A stretch of DNA of 5,666 nt from NCBI GenBank assembly GCA_041486365.1, contig JBGPLH010000227.1:1-5666 (forward strand). The letters run 5' to 3'. Below are positions 1 through 5,666 of the stretch, one piece after another. The stretch comes from JBGPLH01 sp041486365 [NCBI: Thermodesulfobacteriota bacterium]. GTDB lineage: Bacteria; JAUYMQ01. Both the position numbers and the translations under genes were made by a program. Below the pieces are notes generated by a model. It was not told the DNA's origin. It saw only the letters and a list, made by a program, of their open reading frames with translations, and ran no database searches. Numbering within the stretch: the first letter of the stretch is position 1; every line of letters begins with the position of its first letter.

Positions 1-747
1 CTTTCCCCCACGCACGTGAAGCGCCTCGCGCAGAAGATCGACGAGTGCGGCGTGTTCCTCGATCCGATCATCACGGTCGCGTCGCCGGAGGGGGGGTTCT
101 GGTCTCCGAACGGCCGTCACCGCCTCGCGGCGGCGAGATCCCTCGGCATGCGATCGATCACCGCCCTGATCTCCCCCGACCCCCAGCTCGCCTACCGGAT
201 CCTCGCGCTCAACACCGAGAAGGCCCACAACCTGCGCGACCGGTCACTCGAGGTGATCCGCATGGCGCGGGAGATCGCGAAGCGCGACGCGAAGACGAAG
301 GAGTCGGACCACGTGGAGGAGTTCGAGTCGGCGCCGTTCCTCACGCTCGGGATCATCTACGAGGAGGAGGGGCGCTTCTCGGGCGGCGCCTACCACCCGA
401 TGCTGCGCAAGGTGGACCGCTTCGATCCGGCCGGGACGCTCCGGGGGAGCCTGCGCCAGCGCGAGGGCTGGGCATCGCGCCTGAAAGCCATCGACGGTGA
501 CGTGACGAAGGCCGTGAAGGCGCTCCAGGCCCGGGGCTTCAAGTCCCCCTACCTGCGCACCTTCGTCGTGGCGCGGATCAACCCGGTGCGCTGGATCAAG
601 CTCACGAAGGGAGACACGAAACCGCCCATGCCCGTGGGCGAGGCGCTCACGCGGATGGCGCGCGCAGTTCGGGACTTCAAGGTCGAGTCGGTGAAGCAGA
701 GCGATCTGGCGCTGGTGGCCGCCGTGGCGCCGGAGGAGCACGATTGA
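1..747 (+). CDS. ParB-like (ParB/RepB/Spo0J N-terminal domain) protein, 5' end outside the window
   Basis: The reading frame is open from the first base (LSPTHVKRLAQKI...) to a TGA at 745-747, so this is the C-terminal ~248 residues of a gene that begins upstream. The visible start of the frame matches the ParB N-terminal fold: a helix, then a strand (DPIITV), then the box II-like motif PNGRHRLAA at about nt 106-132. Next comes a conserved segment with ALNTEKAHNLRDRSLEVIRMAREIA. In the ParB superfamily the G-x-R-R/H-R element binds nucleotide (CTP in true ParB). I see no obvious helix-turn-helix or C-terminal dimer domain of a chromosome-segregating ParB and no adjacent parA, so a classical partition role is doubtful. 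The remainder is charged and soluble, with no membrane segment. The GTG at nt 16 is probably internal, since the preceding codons (SPTH) already fit the domain. The stop overlaps the next gene's start (TTGA), implying coupled translation with the permease. The superfamily is fairly sure; the function is unknown. Confidence 0.8.
   Translation, partial: LSPTHVKRLAQKIDECGVFLDPIITVASPEGGFWSPNGRHRLAAARSLGMRSITALISPDPQLAYRILALNTEKAHNLRDRSLEVIRMAREIAKRDAKTKESDHVEEFESAPFLTLGIIYEEEGRFSGGAYHPMLRKVDRFDPAGTLRGSLRQREGWASRLKAIDGDVTKAVKALQARGFKSPYLRTFVVARINPVRWIKLTKGDTKPPMPVGEALTRMARAVRDFKVESVKQSDLALVAAVAPEEHD
732..746 (+). promoter_or_regulatory. Ribosome binding site and TTG start deciding the permease 5' end
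   Basis: GGAGGAG lies at 732-738, with 5 bases before the TTG at 744-746. That TTG shares bases with the upstream TGA stop (TTGA). The strong Shine-Dalgarno match and ideal spacing make TTG the likely start although it is a rare start codon. The Shine-Dalgarno lies inside the coding end of the ParB-like gene, as expected for translational coupling. Confidence 0.7.
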
Positions 748-1805
748 GGAACCTGCACCGCGCGCAGGGCGAGGTGATCCTTGCCGCCCTCCTCTTCGCC
801 CTCGGCGTGCCGATCGGCAAGACGCTGCTCGTGGGGATCCCGCCCGTGGCGCTCTCGGGCGGGATTTATCTTTCGGCGGGGATCGCCCTCGGGATCGCCC
901 TGCTGCTCGCGCCCGGACGAGCACACGAACGGCCGCGGGGCGCCGACTGGGCCTGGCTCGCCGCGGTGGTCGCGTCGGGCGGCGTGCTCGCTCCGCTCGC
1001 GCTCTTCGCGGGCCTCTCTCGCGTGCCGGCCCACGTGACGGGGATGCTGCTCAACTTCGAGGCGCTCTTCACCATCGCTTTCGGCGCGCTGTTCCTCGGC
1101 GAGCGGCTCGGGCGGGTGGGCTGGCTCGGGGCTCTCACGATCCTCGCCGGCGCGGCGTTGCTTTCGCTTCCCTCCGCCGGCGCGGCGCGGGAGCCCGTCT
1201 CCGGGGTGGGGGTCCTTCTGGTGATTGCGGCCTGCGCGCTCTGGGGGCTCGACAACAACCTGATGCAGCGGATCTCGCTCCGCGATGCCCGCGTGACCGC
1301 GGCGGTGAAGGGCCTCGCCGGCGGCGCGGCGCTCCTCTCGATGGCCGCGGCCCTCGGCGACATCCACGGCTTCACGCCCGCGCGGATCGCGGGCGTCGCG
1401 GCCAGCGGCGCGGTCGCCTACGGCCTCTCCCTCGTCCTCTTCATCCGCGGCCTGCGCACCCTCGGCGTGCTCCAGACCGGCACCCTCTTCGCGCTGGCGC
1501 CGGGCTTCGCGGCGGTGTTCTCGTTCGTGCTCCTCGGCGAGCGCCCGGGTCCGCCGGGCCTCGCGGCGTTCTTCCTCATGACCGGCGGAGCGCTGCTCCT
1601 CTCGCGGGATCGGCACGAGCACTTCCACGCCCACGAGGAGATCGAGCACGCGCACCCGCACGCGCACGACGCCCATCACCAGCACGCGCATAGACCCGGG
1701 GAGATGGCCGCGTCACCGCACGCGCATCCCCACCGGCACGCGCCGCTCGCGCACGGTCATCCGCACGTGCACGACGCGCATCACGGGCACCGGCACGGGG
1801 CATGA
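744..1805 (+). CDS. EamA/DMT-family permease with a long His-rich C-terminal tail
   Basis: This 353-residue protein is an inner-membrane transporter of the drug/metabolite transporter superfamily. Two EamA repeats are visible, at about residues 8-136 and 152-285, each with roughly five hydrophobic segments. Each repeat ends with the typical signature: LNFEALFTIAFGALFLGERL in the first and a similar APGFAAVFSFVLLGERP in the second. The TTG start at 744 is set by GGAGGAG at 732-738 and overlaps the stop of the ParB-like gene. From residue 290 (nt 1611) the protein becomes extremely His-rich: 24 His in the last 64 residues, mostly in HxH spacing. Most EamA proteins end soon after the last helix at about 290-300 residues, so the tail is an addition. 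Similar tails occur, as far as I recall, in a subset of EamA proteins. His clusters of this type bind Ni, Zn, Co or Cu in other transporters and chaperones, so a metal-related role is inferred. The substrate cannot be read from the sequence, and export or import is open. Confidence 0.85.
   Translation: MRNLHRAQGEVILAALLFALGVPIGKTLLVGIPPVALSGGIYLSAGIALGIALLLAPGRAHERPRGADWAWLAAVVASGGVLAPLALFAGLSRVPAHVTGMLLNFEALFTIAFGALFLGERLGRVGWLGALTILAGAALLSLPSAGAAREPVSGVGVLLVIAACALWGLDNNLMQRISLRDARVTAAVKGLAGGAALLSMAAALGDIHGFTPARIAGVAASGAVAYGLSLVLFIRGLRTLGVLQTGTLFALAPGFAAVFSFVLLGERPGPPGLAAFFLMTGGALLLSRDRHEHFHAHEEIEHAHPHAHDAHHQHAHRPGEMAASPHAHPHRHAPLAHGHPHVHDAHHGHRHGA
1611..1802 (+). repeat. His-rich tail coding region with a duplicated 15-residue motif
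   Basis: This stretch encodes residues 290-353 of the permease, with 24 His in 64 residues. Two 15-residue units align at 11 of 15 positions with pattern HxHPHxHDAHHxHxH: copy 1 is HAHPHAHDAHHQHAH (nt 1647-1691) and copy 2 is HGHPHVHDAHHGHRH (nt 1752-1796). They are separated by a linker RPGEMAASPHAHPHRHAPLA. The DNA copies differ at several positions, including third codon positions, so the repeat is kept at protein level rather than being a recent duplication. The linker begins with an AGA arginine codon, which is unusual in such GC-rich coding DNA. Confidence 0.8.
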
Positions 1806-1854
1806 GCCCGATATCTCAGCGTGCGGGCTGCGGCACGAAACCGGTGGCCACCGC
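1806..1854. terminator. Convergent intergenic gap with a short palindrome, possible weak bidirectional terminator
   Basis: These 49 bases separate the stops of two convergent genes. A perfect 12-base palindrome CGGTGGCCACCG occupies 1842-1853 (as RNA, a 4-bp stem with a GGCC loop). A second weak inverted repeat pairs AGCCCG (1805-1810) with CGGGCT (1824-1829) across a 13-base loop. Neither is followed by a T tract on either strand, so neither is a standard intrinsic terminator. The placement is the only support for a termination role. Confidence 0.25.
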
Positions 1855-2829
1855 TCAGGGAACGACGATCACCTTGCCCCAGCTGGCCCGCGAGCCGAGC
1901 GCCTCGAGGGCCTGGGGCAGATCGGCGAGGGCGTAGGTGCCGTAGATCACCGGACGGATCTTCCCCTCCTCGTAGAGCTTGAAGAGCGCCTGAAAAGTCT
2001 CGGGGATGCGCTCGCGCTCGTAGATCGCGTATGCGCCCCAGTGGATCCCGACGAGCGAGATGTTCTTCAGGAGGATGCGGTTCGCCTTCACCTCGGGGAT
2101 CCGGCCGCTGGCGAAGCCCACCACGAGCAAGCGGCCGTTCCACGCGATGCACTTGAGCGACTTGTCGAAGGTGTCGCCGCCCACCGAATCGTAGATCACG
2201 TCCGCGCCCCGGCCGTCGGTGGCCTGGCGCACGCGCTCCACGAAGTCCTCTTTCGTGTAGTCGATCAGCACGTCGGCGCCGACCTTCCGCGCCACTTCGA
2301 GCTTCTCGGGTCCGCCCGCCGTGGCGATCACGCGCGCGCCGAGCGCCTTGCCGATCTGCACCGCGGCGATCCCGACGCCGCCCGCGGCGGCGTGCACGAG
2401 CAGGTTCTCGCCCGGCCGAAGGCCCGCGCGGTAGACGAGCGCCGCCCAGGAGGTCGGGTACACGATGGGCAGGGCGGCACCTTCCTCGAAGGACATGCCC
2501 GCCGGCATCTTCCACGTGGCGGGCGCCGGGGCGGCCACGCGCTCGGCGAAGGCGCCGTTGGGCACGGACGCCAGAACCCGATCACCCACCGCGAAGCCTT
2601 CGACCTCGGGACCCAGCGCCCCGACGATCCCTCCGACCTCGGCGCCCGGGACGAAGGGGAACTCGGGCTTCACCTGGTACTGCCCCTTCACGAGCAGGAT
2701 GTCGAAGAAGTTGCACCCGGCGGCCTTCACGTCGATCCGGATCATGCCCCGTGTCAGCTCTGGCTCCGGGAACTCGCCCACGCGAAGATCCTTCGGCTCC
2801 ATCCACCGGTCCACCACGACGGCTCTCAT
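1855..2829 (-). CDS. NAD(P)H:quinone oxidoreductase-type MDR dehydrogenase (zinc-independent)
   Basis: A complete 324-residue medium-chain dehydrogenase/reductase, the normal length for the quinone oxidoreductase (QOR) branch, acting in the cytosol with a nicotinamide cofactor. The N-terminal GroES-like domain (residues ~1-125) shows the QOR pattern AAGCNFFDILLVKGQYQ followed by PFVPGAEVGGIV and a VGDRV turn. The Rossmann domain (~126-260) carries the Gly-rich loop HAAAGGVGIAAVQIGKALGA at residues 146-165, then KVGADVLIDY and GADVIYDSVGGDTFDKSLKCI. There is no four-Cys structural zinc lobe and no catalytic Cys/His zinc set, so alcohol dehydrogenase activity is unlikely. The ATG at 2829 is preceded by AGGGGG four bases upstream, which supports the start. 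It is last in the minus-strand gene row, 80 bases after the amino acid permease, and may have its own promoter. The substrate may be a quinone or an enoyl/enone compound; the family is secure, the substrate is not. Confidence 0.88.
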   Translation of the reverse strand: MRAVVVDRWMEPKDLRVGEFPEPELTRGMIRIDVKAAGCNFFDILLVKGQYQVKPEFPFVPGAEVGGIVGALGPEVEGFAVGDRVLASVPNGAFAERVAAPAPATWKMPAGMSFEEGAALPIVYPTSWAALVYRAGLRPGENLLVHAAAGGVGIAAVQIGKALGARVIATAGGPEKLEVARKVGADVLIDYTKEDFVERVRQATDGRGADVIYDSVGGDTFDKSLKCIAWNGRLLVVGFASGRIPEVKANRILLKNISLVGIHWGAYAIYERERIPETFQALFKLYEEGKIRPVIYGTYALADLPQALEALGSRASWGKVIVVP

Positions 2830-2909
2830 CTATCCCCCTGTATCTTCCTGCAAGCGTGCGGAGATTCCGAGATAGCACGCGTCCCGCGCGGGGCGCAACC
2901 GAGGGCGCC
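2830..2909 (-). promoter_or_regulatory. 80-base gap upstream of the MDR gene: candidate weak promoter and GC palindrome
   Basis: Reading the minus strand, TTGCGC (2893-2898) and TATCTC (2869-2874) stand 18 bases apart, a poor but possible sigma70-type pair. A perfect 10-base palindrome CCCGCGCGGG (2883-2892) sits in the spacer beside the -35-like box. With one mismatch it extends to an 18-base inverted repeat (2879-2896), beginning 13 bases after the permease stop. It could instead be the stem of a terminator for the permease, but no U tract follows. The Shine-Dalgarno AGGGGG (2834-2839) for the MDR gene is the only well-supported element here. Confidence 0.3.
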
Positions 2910-4514
2910 TCAGCCCCGCCACCGCGCGATCGCGACGACGAGCGCCGTGAGCCCGGCAAGCGCGGCAGCTCCGCCCAGCGCCCGGGCCCGGGCCGGCGGC
3001 ACGCCGCGCGCCTGGAGCGCGCCGTTCCCCAGCACACAGCAGGCGTAAAGGACGATCCCCGCCGCCAGCCACACGCCGAACCGCACCCACGCCATCGCGG
3101 GGAGATAGGCCATGAGCCCCGCGCAGCAGGCGATCCCGAGGGGGGCCGTGAGCCAGACCGCGGGCACGCGGAAGGGGCGCCGCCGCTCCGGCTCGGCCAG
3201 GCGCAGGACCAGCACCCCGCCGCACACCAGGACGAACGCGAAGAGAGTGCCGATGTTCGTGAGATCGACGATCTCGTCGACGGGGAAGAACGCGGCAAAG
3301 GCCGCGACCACGATCCCCGTGAGGATCGTCGTCACGTAGGGCGTGCCGAAACGCGGATGCACGCGGGAGCACCAGGCCGGCAGCAGCCCGTCCCGGGACA
3401 TCGCGAAGAAGATCCGCGGCTGGCCGAGCTGGAAAACGAGGAGCACCGCCGTGTGGGCCACGACGGAGCCGAAGGCCACGATGGTCGAAGCCCCCGCCAT
3501 CCCGCGGTGGGCGAGCGCCGTGGAGAGCGGCTCCGGGGTCCCGAGCGCTTTCCAGGAGATCATGCCGGTGAGCACCGCCGCCACCGCGATGTAGATGGCC
3601 GTGCAGATCGCCAGTGAGCCGAGGATCCCCAGCGACAGATCGCGCTCCGGATCGCGCGCCTCCTCCGCCGTCGTGGAGATCGCGTCGAAGCCGATGTAGG
3701 CGAAGAACACGATGGCGGCGCCCGTGAGGATCCCGTGAAGGCCGTTCGGAGCGAAGGCCCGCCACGCGGAGGGCGCGCCGGGCGGAAACCAGTTGGACAG
3801 GTCGAAGAATCGGATCCCGACGAAGACGAAAAAGGCGAGGACGACGAGCTTCACCGCCACCATGACCGTGTTGAAACGCGACGAGAAGCGCACACCCAGC
3901 ACGAGGATCGCCGTGAGCAGGAGCACGATGGCCGCGGCGGGCAGATCGAGCAGCACCGGCACGCCGAGGAGCCGGGGGGCCGCGTCCAGCACGGCGGCGG
4001 GGGCCTCGCGGTATCCATGGACGAGCCAGGCGGGCAGGAGGATCGGGCGCCCGAGGACGAGTGCGCCGCCGTGGCGGAGCAGCTCCTGGAAGTAGCCCGA
4101 CCAGGAGATCGCCACGGCGACGTTGCCGGCCGCGTACTCGATCAGGAGATCCCAGCCGATGATCCAGGCGAGCAGCTCGCCCAGCGTTGCGTAGGCGTAG
4201 GTGTATGCGCTCCCCGCGATGGGGATCATCGAGGCCATCTCGCTGTAGCAGAGGGCGGGGAAGACGCAGGCGATCCCGGTGAGCACGAAGGAGAGGATGA
4301 TCGCGGGTCCCGCGCCGGGACGCACGGCTCCCTCGCCCGCCGCCGCCGTGCCCACCGTGAGGAATATTCCCGCGCCGACGATCGCGCCTATCCCGAGCGA
4401 GACGAGATCCGCCGGCCCGAGCACCCGCCTGAGGCGCGCGGCGCGCCGATCGGCGGCGCCGTGGATCTGCTCGATCCGCTTGCGCGTGAAGAGGCGGGAG
4501 AGGATGCCATTCAT
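2910..4514 (-). CDS. APC-superfamily amino acid permease, CAT/YfnA-like
   Basis: A complete 534-residue inner-membrane transporter, predicted to import amino acids coupled to protons. The N terminus has the basic cytosolic lead-in of the CAT family (RLFTRKRIEQI), then TM1 with the unwound-helix signature GIGAIVGAGIF at residues 41-51. TM5 holds a lysine (K222 in VMVAVKLVVLAFFV) at the place of the proton-coupling Lys known from ApcT-type carriers. TM6 reads VFFAYIGFDAISTTAEEARDPERD (269-292), the hallmark of this family. QPRIFFAMSRDGLLP (365-379) and IGTLFAFVLVCGGVLVLR (421-438) followed by RRPFRVP complete the pattern. About 12 core helices are expected, plus one hydrophobic segment near the end (~512-530), which together with a longer loop after TM4 makes it bigger than the usual ~470-490. 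The ATG start at 4514 is fixed by the family N terminus, although no clear Shine-Dalgarno precedes it. It lies 31 bases after the VIT gene and is probably co-transcribed. Substrate: likely cationic or small neutral amino acids, unproven. Confidence 0.9.
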   Translation of the reverse strand: MNGILSRLFTRKRIEQIHGAADRRAARLRRVLGPADLVSLGIGAIVGAGIFLTVGTAAAGEGAVRPGAGPAIILSFVLTGIACVFPALCYSEMASMIPIAGSAYTYAYATLGELLAWIIGWDLLIEYAAGNVAVAISWSGYFQELLRHGGALVLGRPILLPAWLVHGYREAPAAVLDAAPRLLGVPVLLDLPAAAIVLLLTAILVLGVRFSSRFNTVMVAVKLVVLAFFVFVGIRFFDLSNWFPPGAPSAWRAFAPNGLHGILTGAAIVFFAYIGFDAISTTAEEARDPERDLSLGILGSLAICTAIYIAVAAVLTGMISWKALGTPEPLSTALAHRGMAGASTIVAFGSVVAHTAVLLVFQLGQPRIFFAMSRDGLLPAWCSRVHPRFGTPYVTTILTGIVVAAFAAFFPVDEIVDLTNIGTLFAFVLVCGGVLVLRLAEPERRRPFRVPAVWLTAPLGIACCAGLMAYLPAMAWVRFGVWLAAGIVLYACCVLGNGALQARGVPPARARALGGAAALAGLTALVVAIARWRG

Positions 4515-4545
4515 GGAAAACCGGAGGGTCGGGCGGCGCTCAGGG

Positions 4546-5259
4546 TCAGGAGAGCCCCTTGAGCAGCACGCCCGCCCCGTATGCGAGCGCGGCGGCGATG
4601 GCGCCGACGAGCAGGGTCTCGAGCCCCGAGCGCCACCAGCTCGCGATGGACCAGAGGCTCTTCACCGATCCGATCGCGAAGAAGACGGCGCCGGTGAGCA
4701 GCGAGGCGATCGTGAAGGCCCGGGGCGCGCGGAGGAGGAACGGGACGAGCGGCGCCACCCCGCAGACGAGGAACGCCGCGAAGGTCGAGAGGGCGGCCAG
4801 CCAGGGCGAGCGGATCTCCCGGGGCAGGCCGTACTCCTCCGTGAGCATCGTGCGCACCCAGATCTCGCGATCGCTGGTGATGCGATCCACCACGTGCTCC
4901 AGCACCTCGCCGTCCAGCCCCTTGTTCCGGATGATCTGGCGGATCTCTTCCTTTTCGCCCTCCGGGAACTCCTCGATGTGCCGCCGCTCGATGGCGTCCA
5001 GCCGTTCGTGCGCGTCGCGCTCCGACTTCGTCCCGAGGAAGTTGCTCGACGCCATCGAGAAGCCGTCGGCCAGGAGGTTCGCGGCGCCCATGATCAGGAT
5101 CACCTTCGTGGCCAGCTCGGCTCCCACGACCCCCGAGACGACCGCGAAGGTGGTCACGGCGCCGTCGATCCCGCCGTAGACGAAGTCACGCAGATAGTTG
5201 TGACGCACCCCGGCGGCCAGCCGCGCCTCGATCGCTTCAGGGGTGTGGGCGTGCTCCAT
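4546..5259 (-). CDS. VIT1/CCC1-family Fe2+/Mn2+ transporter
   Basis: A complete 237-residue membrane protein of the vacuolar iron transporter family, which moves ferrous iron or manganese out of the cytosol in exchange for protons. Five hydrophobic segments are visible: about 26-46 (DFVYGGIDGAVTTFAVVSGVVGA), 51-74 (with LLADGFSMASSNFLG), 152-176, 181-200 and 213-235. Between TM2 and TM3 lies a charged, Glu-rich helical region (~75-148) corresponding to the cytosolic metal-binding domain of full VIT proteins. TM residues D32 and M69 fit the conserved Asp and Met of the ion path, and E91, E102, E105, M138 and E142 fit metal-site positions of the cytosolic domain. One expected Glu position appears to be H94. 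The ATG at 5259 has GGAG (5268-5271 complement) 8 bases upstream. The gene starts 13 bases after the CMD-family gene stop, which suggests one operon. In bacteria it probably protects against metal excess by export. Confidence 0.92.
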   Translation of the reverse strand: MEHAHTPEAIEARLAAGVRHNYLRDFVYGGIDGAVTTFAVVSGVVGAELATKVILIMGAANLLADGFSMASSNFLGTKSERDAHERLDAIERRHIEEFPEGEKEEIRQIIRNKGLDGEVLEHVVDRITSDREIWVRTMLTEEYGLPREIRSPWLAALSTFAAFLVCGVAPLVPFLLRAPRAFTIASLLTGAVFFAIGSVKSLWSIASWWRSGLETLLVGAIAAALAYGAGVLLKGLS

Positions 5260-5272
5260 GCCGGGCGCTCCG

Positions 5273-5666
5273 CTACCGCGTCTTCAGCCCGTACTGCTCC
5301 GCCATCCCCGCCGCCGGCGGCTCGAGGTCCACACCGAGGGTTTCCAGCAACCGCGCCGTCATCATGTAGAAGCCGACCGTCATCGTGAGCTCGACGATCT
5401 CCCGGGGAGTGAACGCGCCGCGCGCCTCCTCGAAGAGCGCGTCCGGCACGCGCACGTCGCGCAGGCAGGCGTCGGCGAATCGCATCGCGAGCGCGGTCCG
5501 GGCATCGAGCGGCGCGAAGTCCCCCTTGGCCACCGCCGCGATCTCGGCGTCGGTGGCCCCGCAGGCCTTCGCGATGGGGACGTGCTGCGTCCGCTCGTAC
5601 TCCGCCGGCGAGAGGGCGGCGACCCGCAGGATCGCCAGCTCGCGGATCCGCGGGTCGAGAGTTTGC
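5273..5666 (-). CDS. Carboxymuconolactone decarboxylase (CMD) family protein, N terminus outside the window
   Basis: The frame is open from the window edge to a TAG at 5273-5275, giving the last 130 residues of a protein usually about 180-190 long. The visible part begins QTLDPRIRELAILRVAALSP and continues with AEYERTQHVPIAKACGATDAEIAAV, GDFAPLDARTALAMRFADACLRDVRVPD, then FTPREIVELTMTVGFYMMTARLLETLGVDLEPP. This is the all-helical CMD/AhpD-like fold, in the subgroup with a YExxQH motif. The CxxC pair of AhpD-type peroxidase proteins is absent (only isolated Cys in KACGAT and DACLRD), so a thiol-peroxidase role is unlikely. The true substrate of this subgroup is generally unknown. The start near 5533 (GTG giving a MAKGDF... 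protein) is internal, because the conserved motif lies upstream of it. The next gene (VIT) follows 13 bases after the stop, so it is probably co-transcribed with it. Confidence 0.88.
   Translation of the reverse strand, partial: QTLDPRIRELAILRVAALSPAEYERTQHVPIAKACGATDAEIAAVAKGDFAPLDARTALAMRFADACLRDVRVPDALFEEARGAFTPREIVELTMTVGFYMMTARLLETLGVDLEPPAAGMAEQYGLKTR

Noticed and set aside
16-18. GTG as a start codon for the ParB-like protein
   Set aside because: The frame is open upstream to base 1 and the ParB domain would lose its first strand. The gene most likely begins before the window.
549-1691. Long minus-strand open frame (380 codons) opposite the ParB-like and permease genes
   Set aside because: Its translation is dominated by Arg, Glu, Ala and His with no domain pattern. 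It is the antisense shadow of GC-rich coding DNA with clear family matches on the plus strand.
2041-3617. Overlapping plus-strand open frames (335 and 288 codons) opposite the MDR and amino acid permease genes
   Set aside because: Low-complexity charged translations antisense to well-supported MDR and APC genes, with no family features.
2830-3765. Minus-strand frame of 311 codons inside the amino acid permease gene
   Set aside because: It is an alternative frame of the permease, Arg/Gly-rich, while the other frame shows full APC signatures.
4279-5388. Plus-strand open frame (369 codons) across the amino acid permease, VIT and CMD genes
   Set aside because: It spans three recognised genes on the other strand, is Arg/Ala/Asp-rich with no recognisable fold, and is best explained by the lack of AT-rich stop codons in this DNA.
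5273-5533. Short 86-residue protein starting near 5533
   Set aside because: The conserved CMD motif (YERTQHV and the DPRIRELAILRVA helix) lies upstream in the same frame, so this start is internal to a longer truncated gene.
1-5666. Search for CRISPR arrays, tRNA/rRNA genes, IS ends, phage or toxin-antitoxin modules
   Set aside because: No regularly spaced repeats, no RNA gene signatures and no transposase or defence motifs were seen. The window is nearly filled by six ordinary protein genes.

Overview
This is a GC-rich window (by eye about two thirds G+C or more, with strongly G/C-ending codons). It most resembles a chromosomal segment of a high-GC, probably Gram-negative bacterium of the kind often recovered from soil or sediment metagenomes. 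Nothing in the sequence fixes the taxon. There are no IS elements, phage genes, CRISPR arrays, tRNAs or rRNAs. Six genes fill almost everything, and the longest gap is 80 bases.

Left block, plus strand (1-1805): the 3' part of a ParB-like protein is followed, with a TTGA stop/start overlap, by an EamA/DMT-family permease. The permease ends in a 64-residue tail holding 24 histidines, which includes two copies of a 15-residue His motif. The overlap and a GGAGGAG ribosome binding site just before the TTG start indicate that the two genes are translated as a coupled pair.

Right block, minus strand (5666 down to 1855): in transcription order these are a carboxymuconolactone-decarboxylase-family protein (cut by the window edge), a VIT1/CCC1-family Fe/Mn transporter, an APC-superfamily (CAT/YfnA-like) amino acid permease, and a zinc-independent MDR/quinone-oxidoreductase-type dehydrogenase. 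The gaps are 13, 31 and 80 bases. The first three look like one transcription unit. The last has its own good ribosome binding site and enough upstream space for a separate promoter.

The two blocks converge over a 49-base gap that contains a perfect 12-base palindrome. Functionally the window reads as an ordinary stretch of transport and metabolism genes. The mild common theme is divalent metal handling (His-tailed permease on one strand, VIT transporter on the other). I found no convincing novel multi-gene defence or mobile system. The most distinctive items are the duplicated His-rich tail and its tight coupling to a ParB-fold gene.
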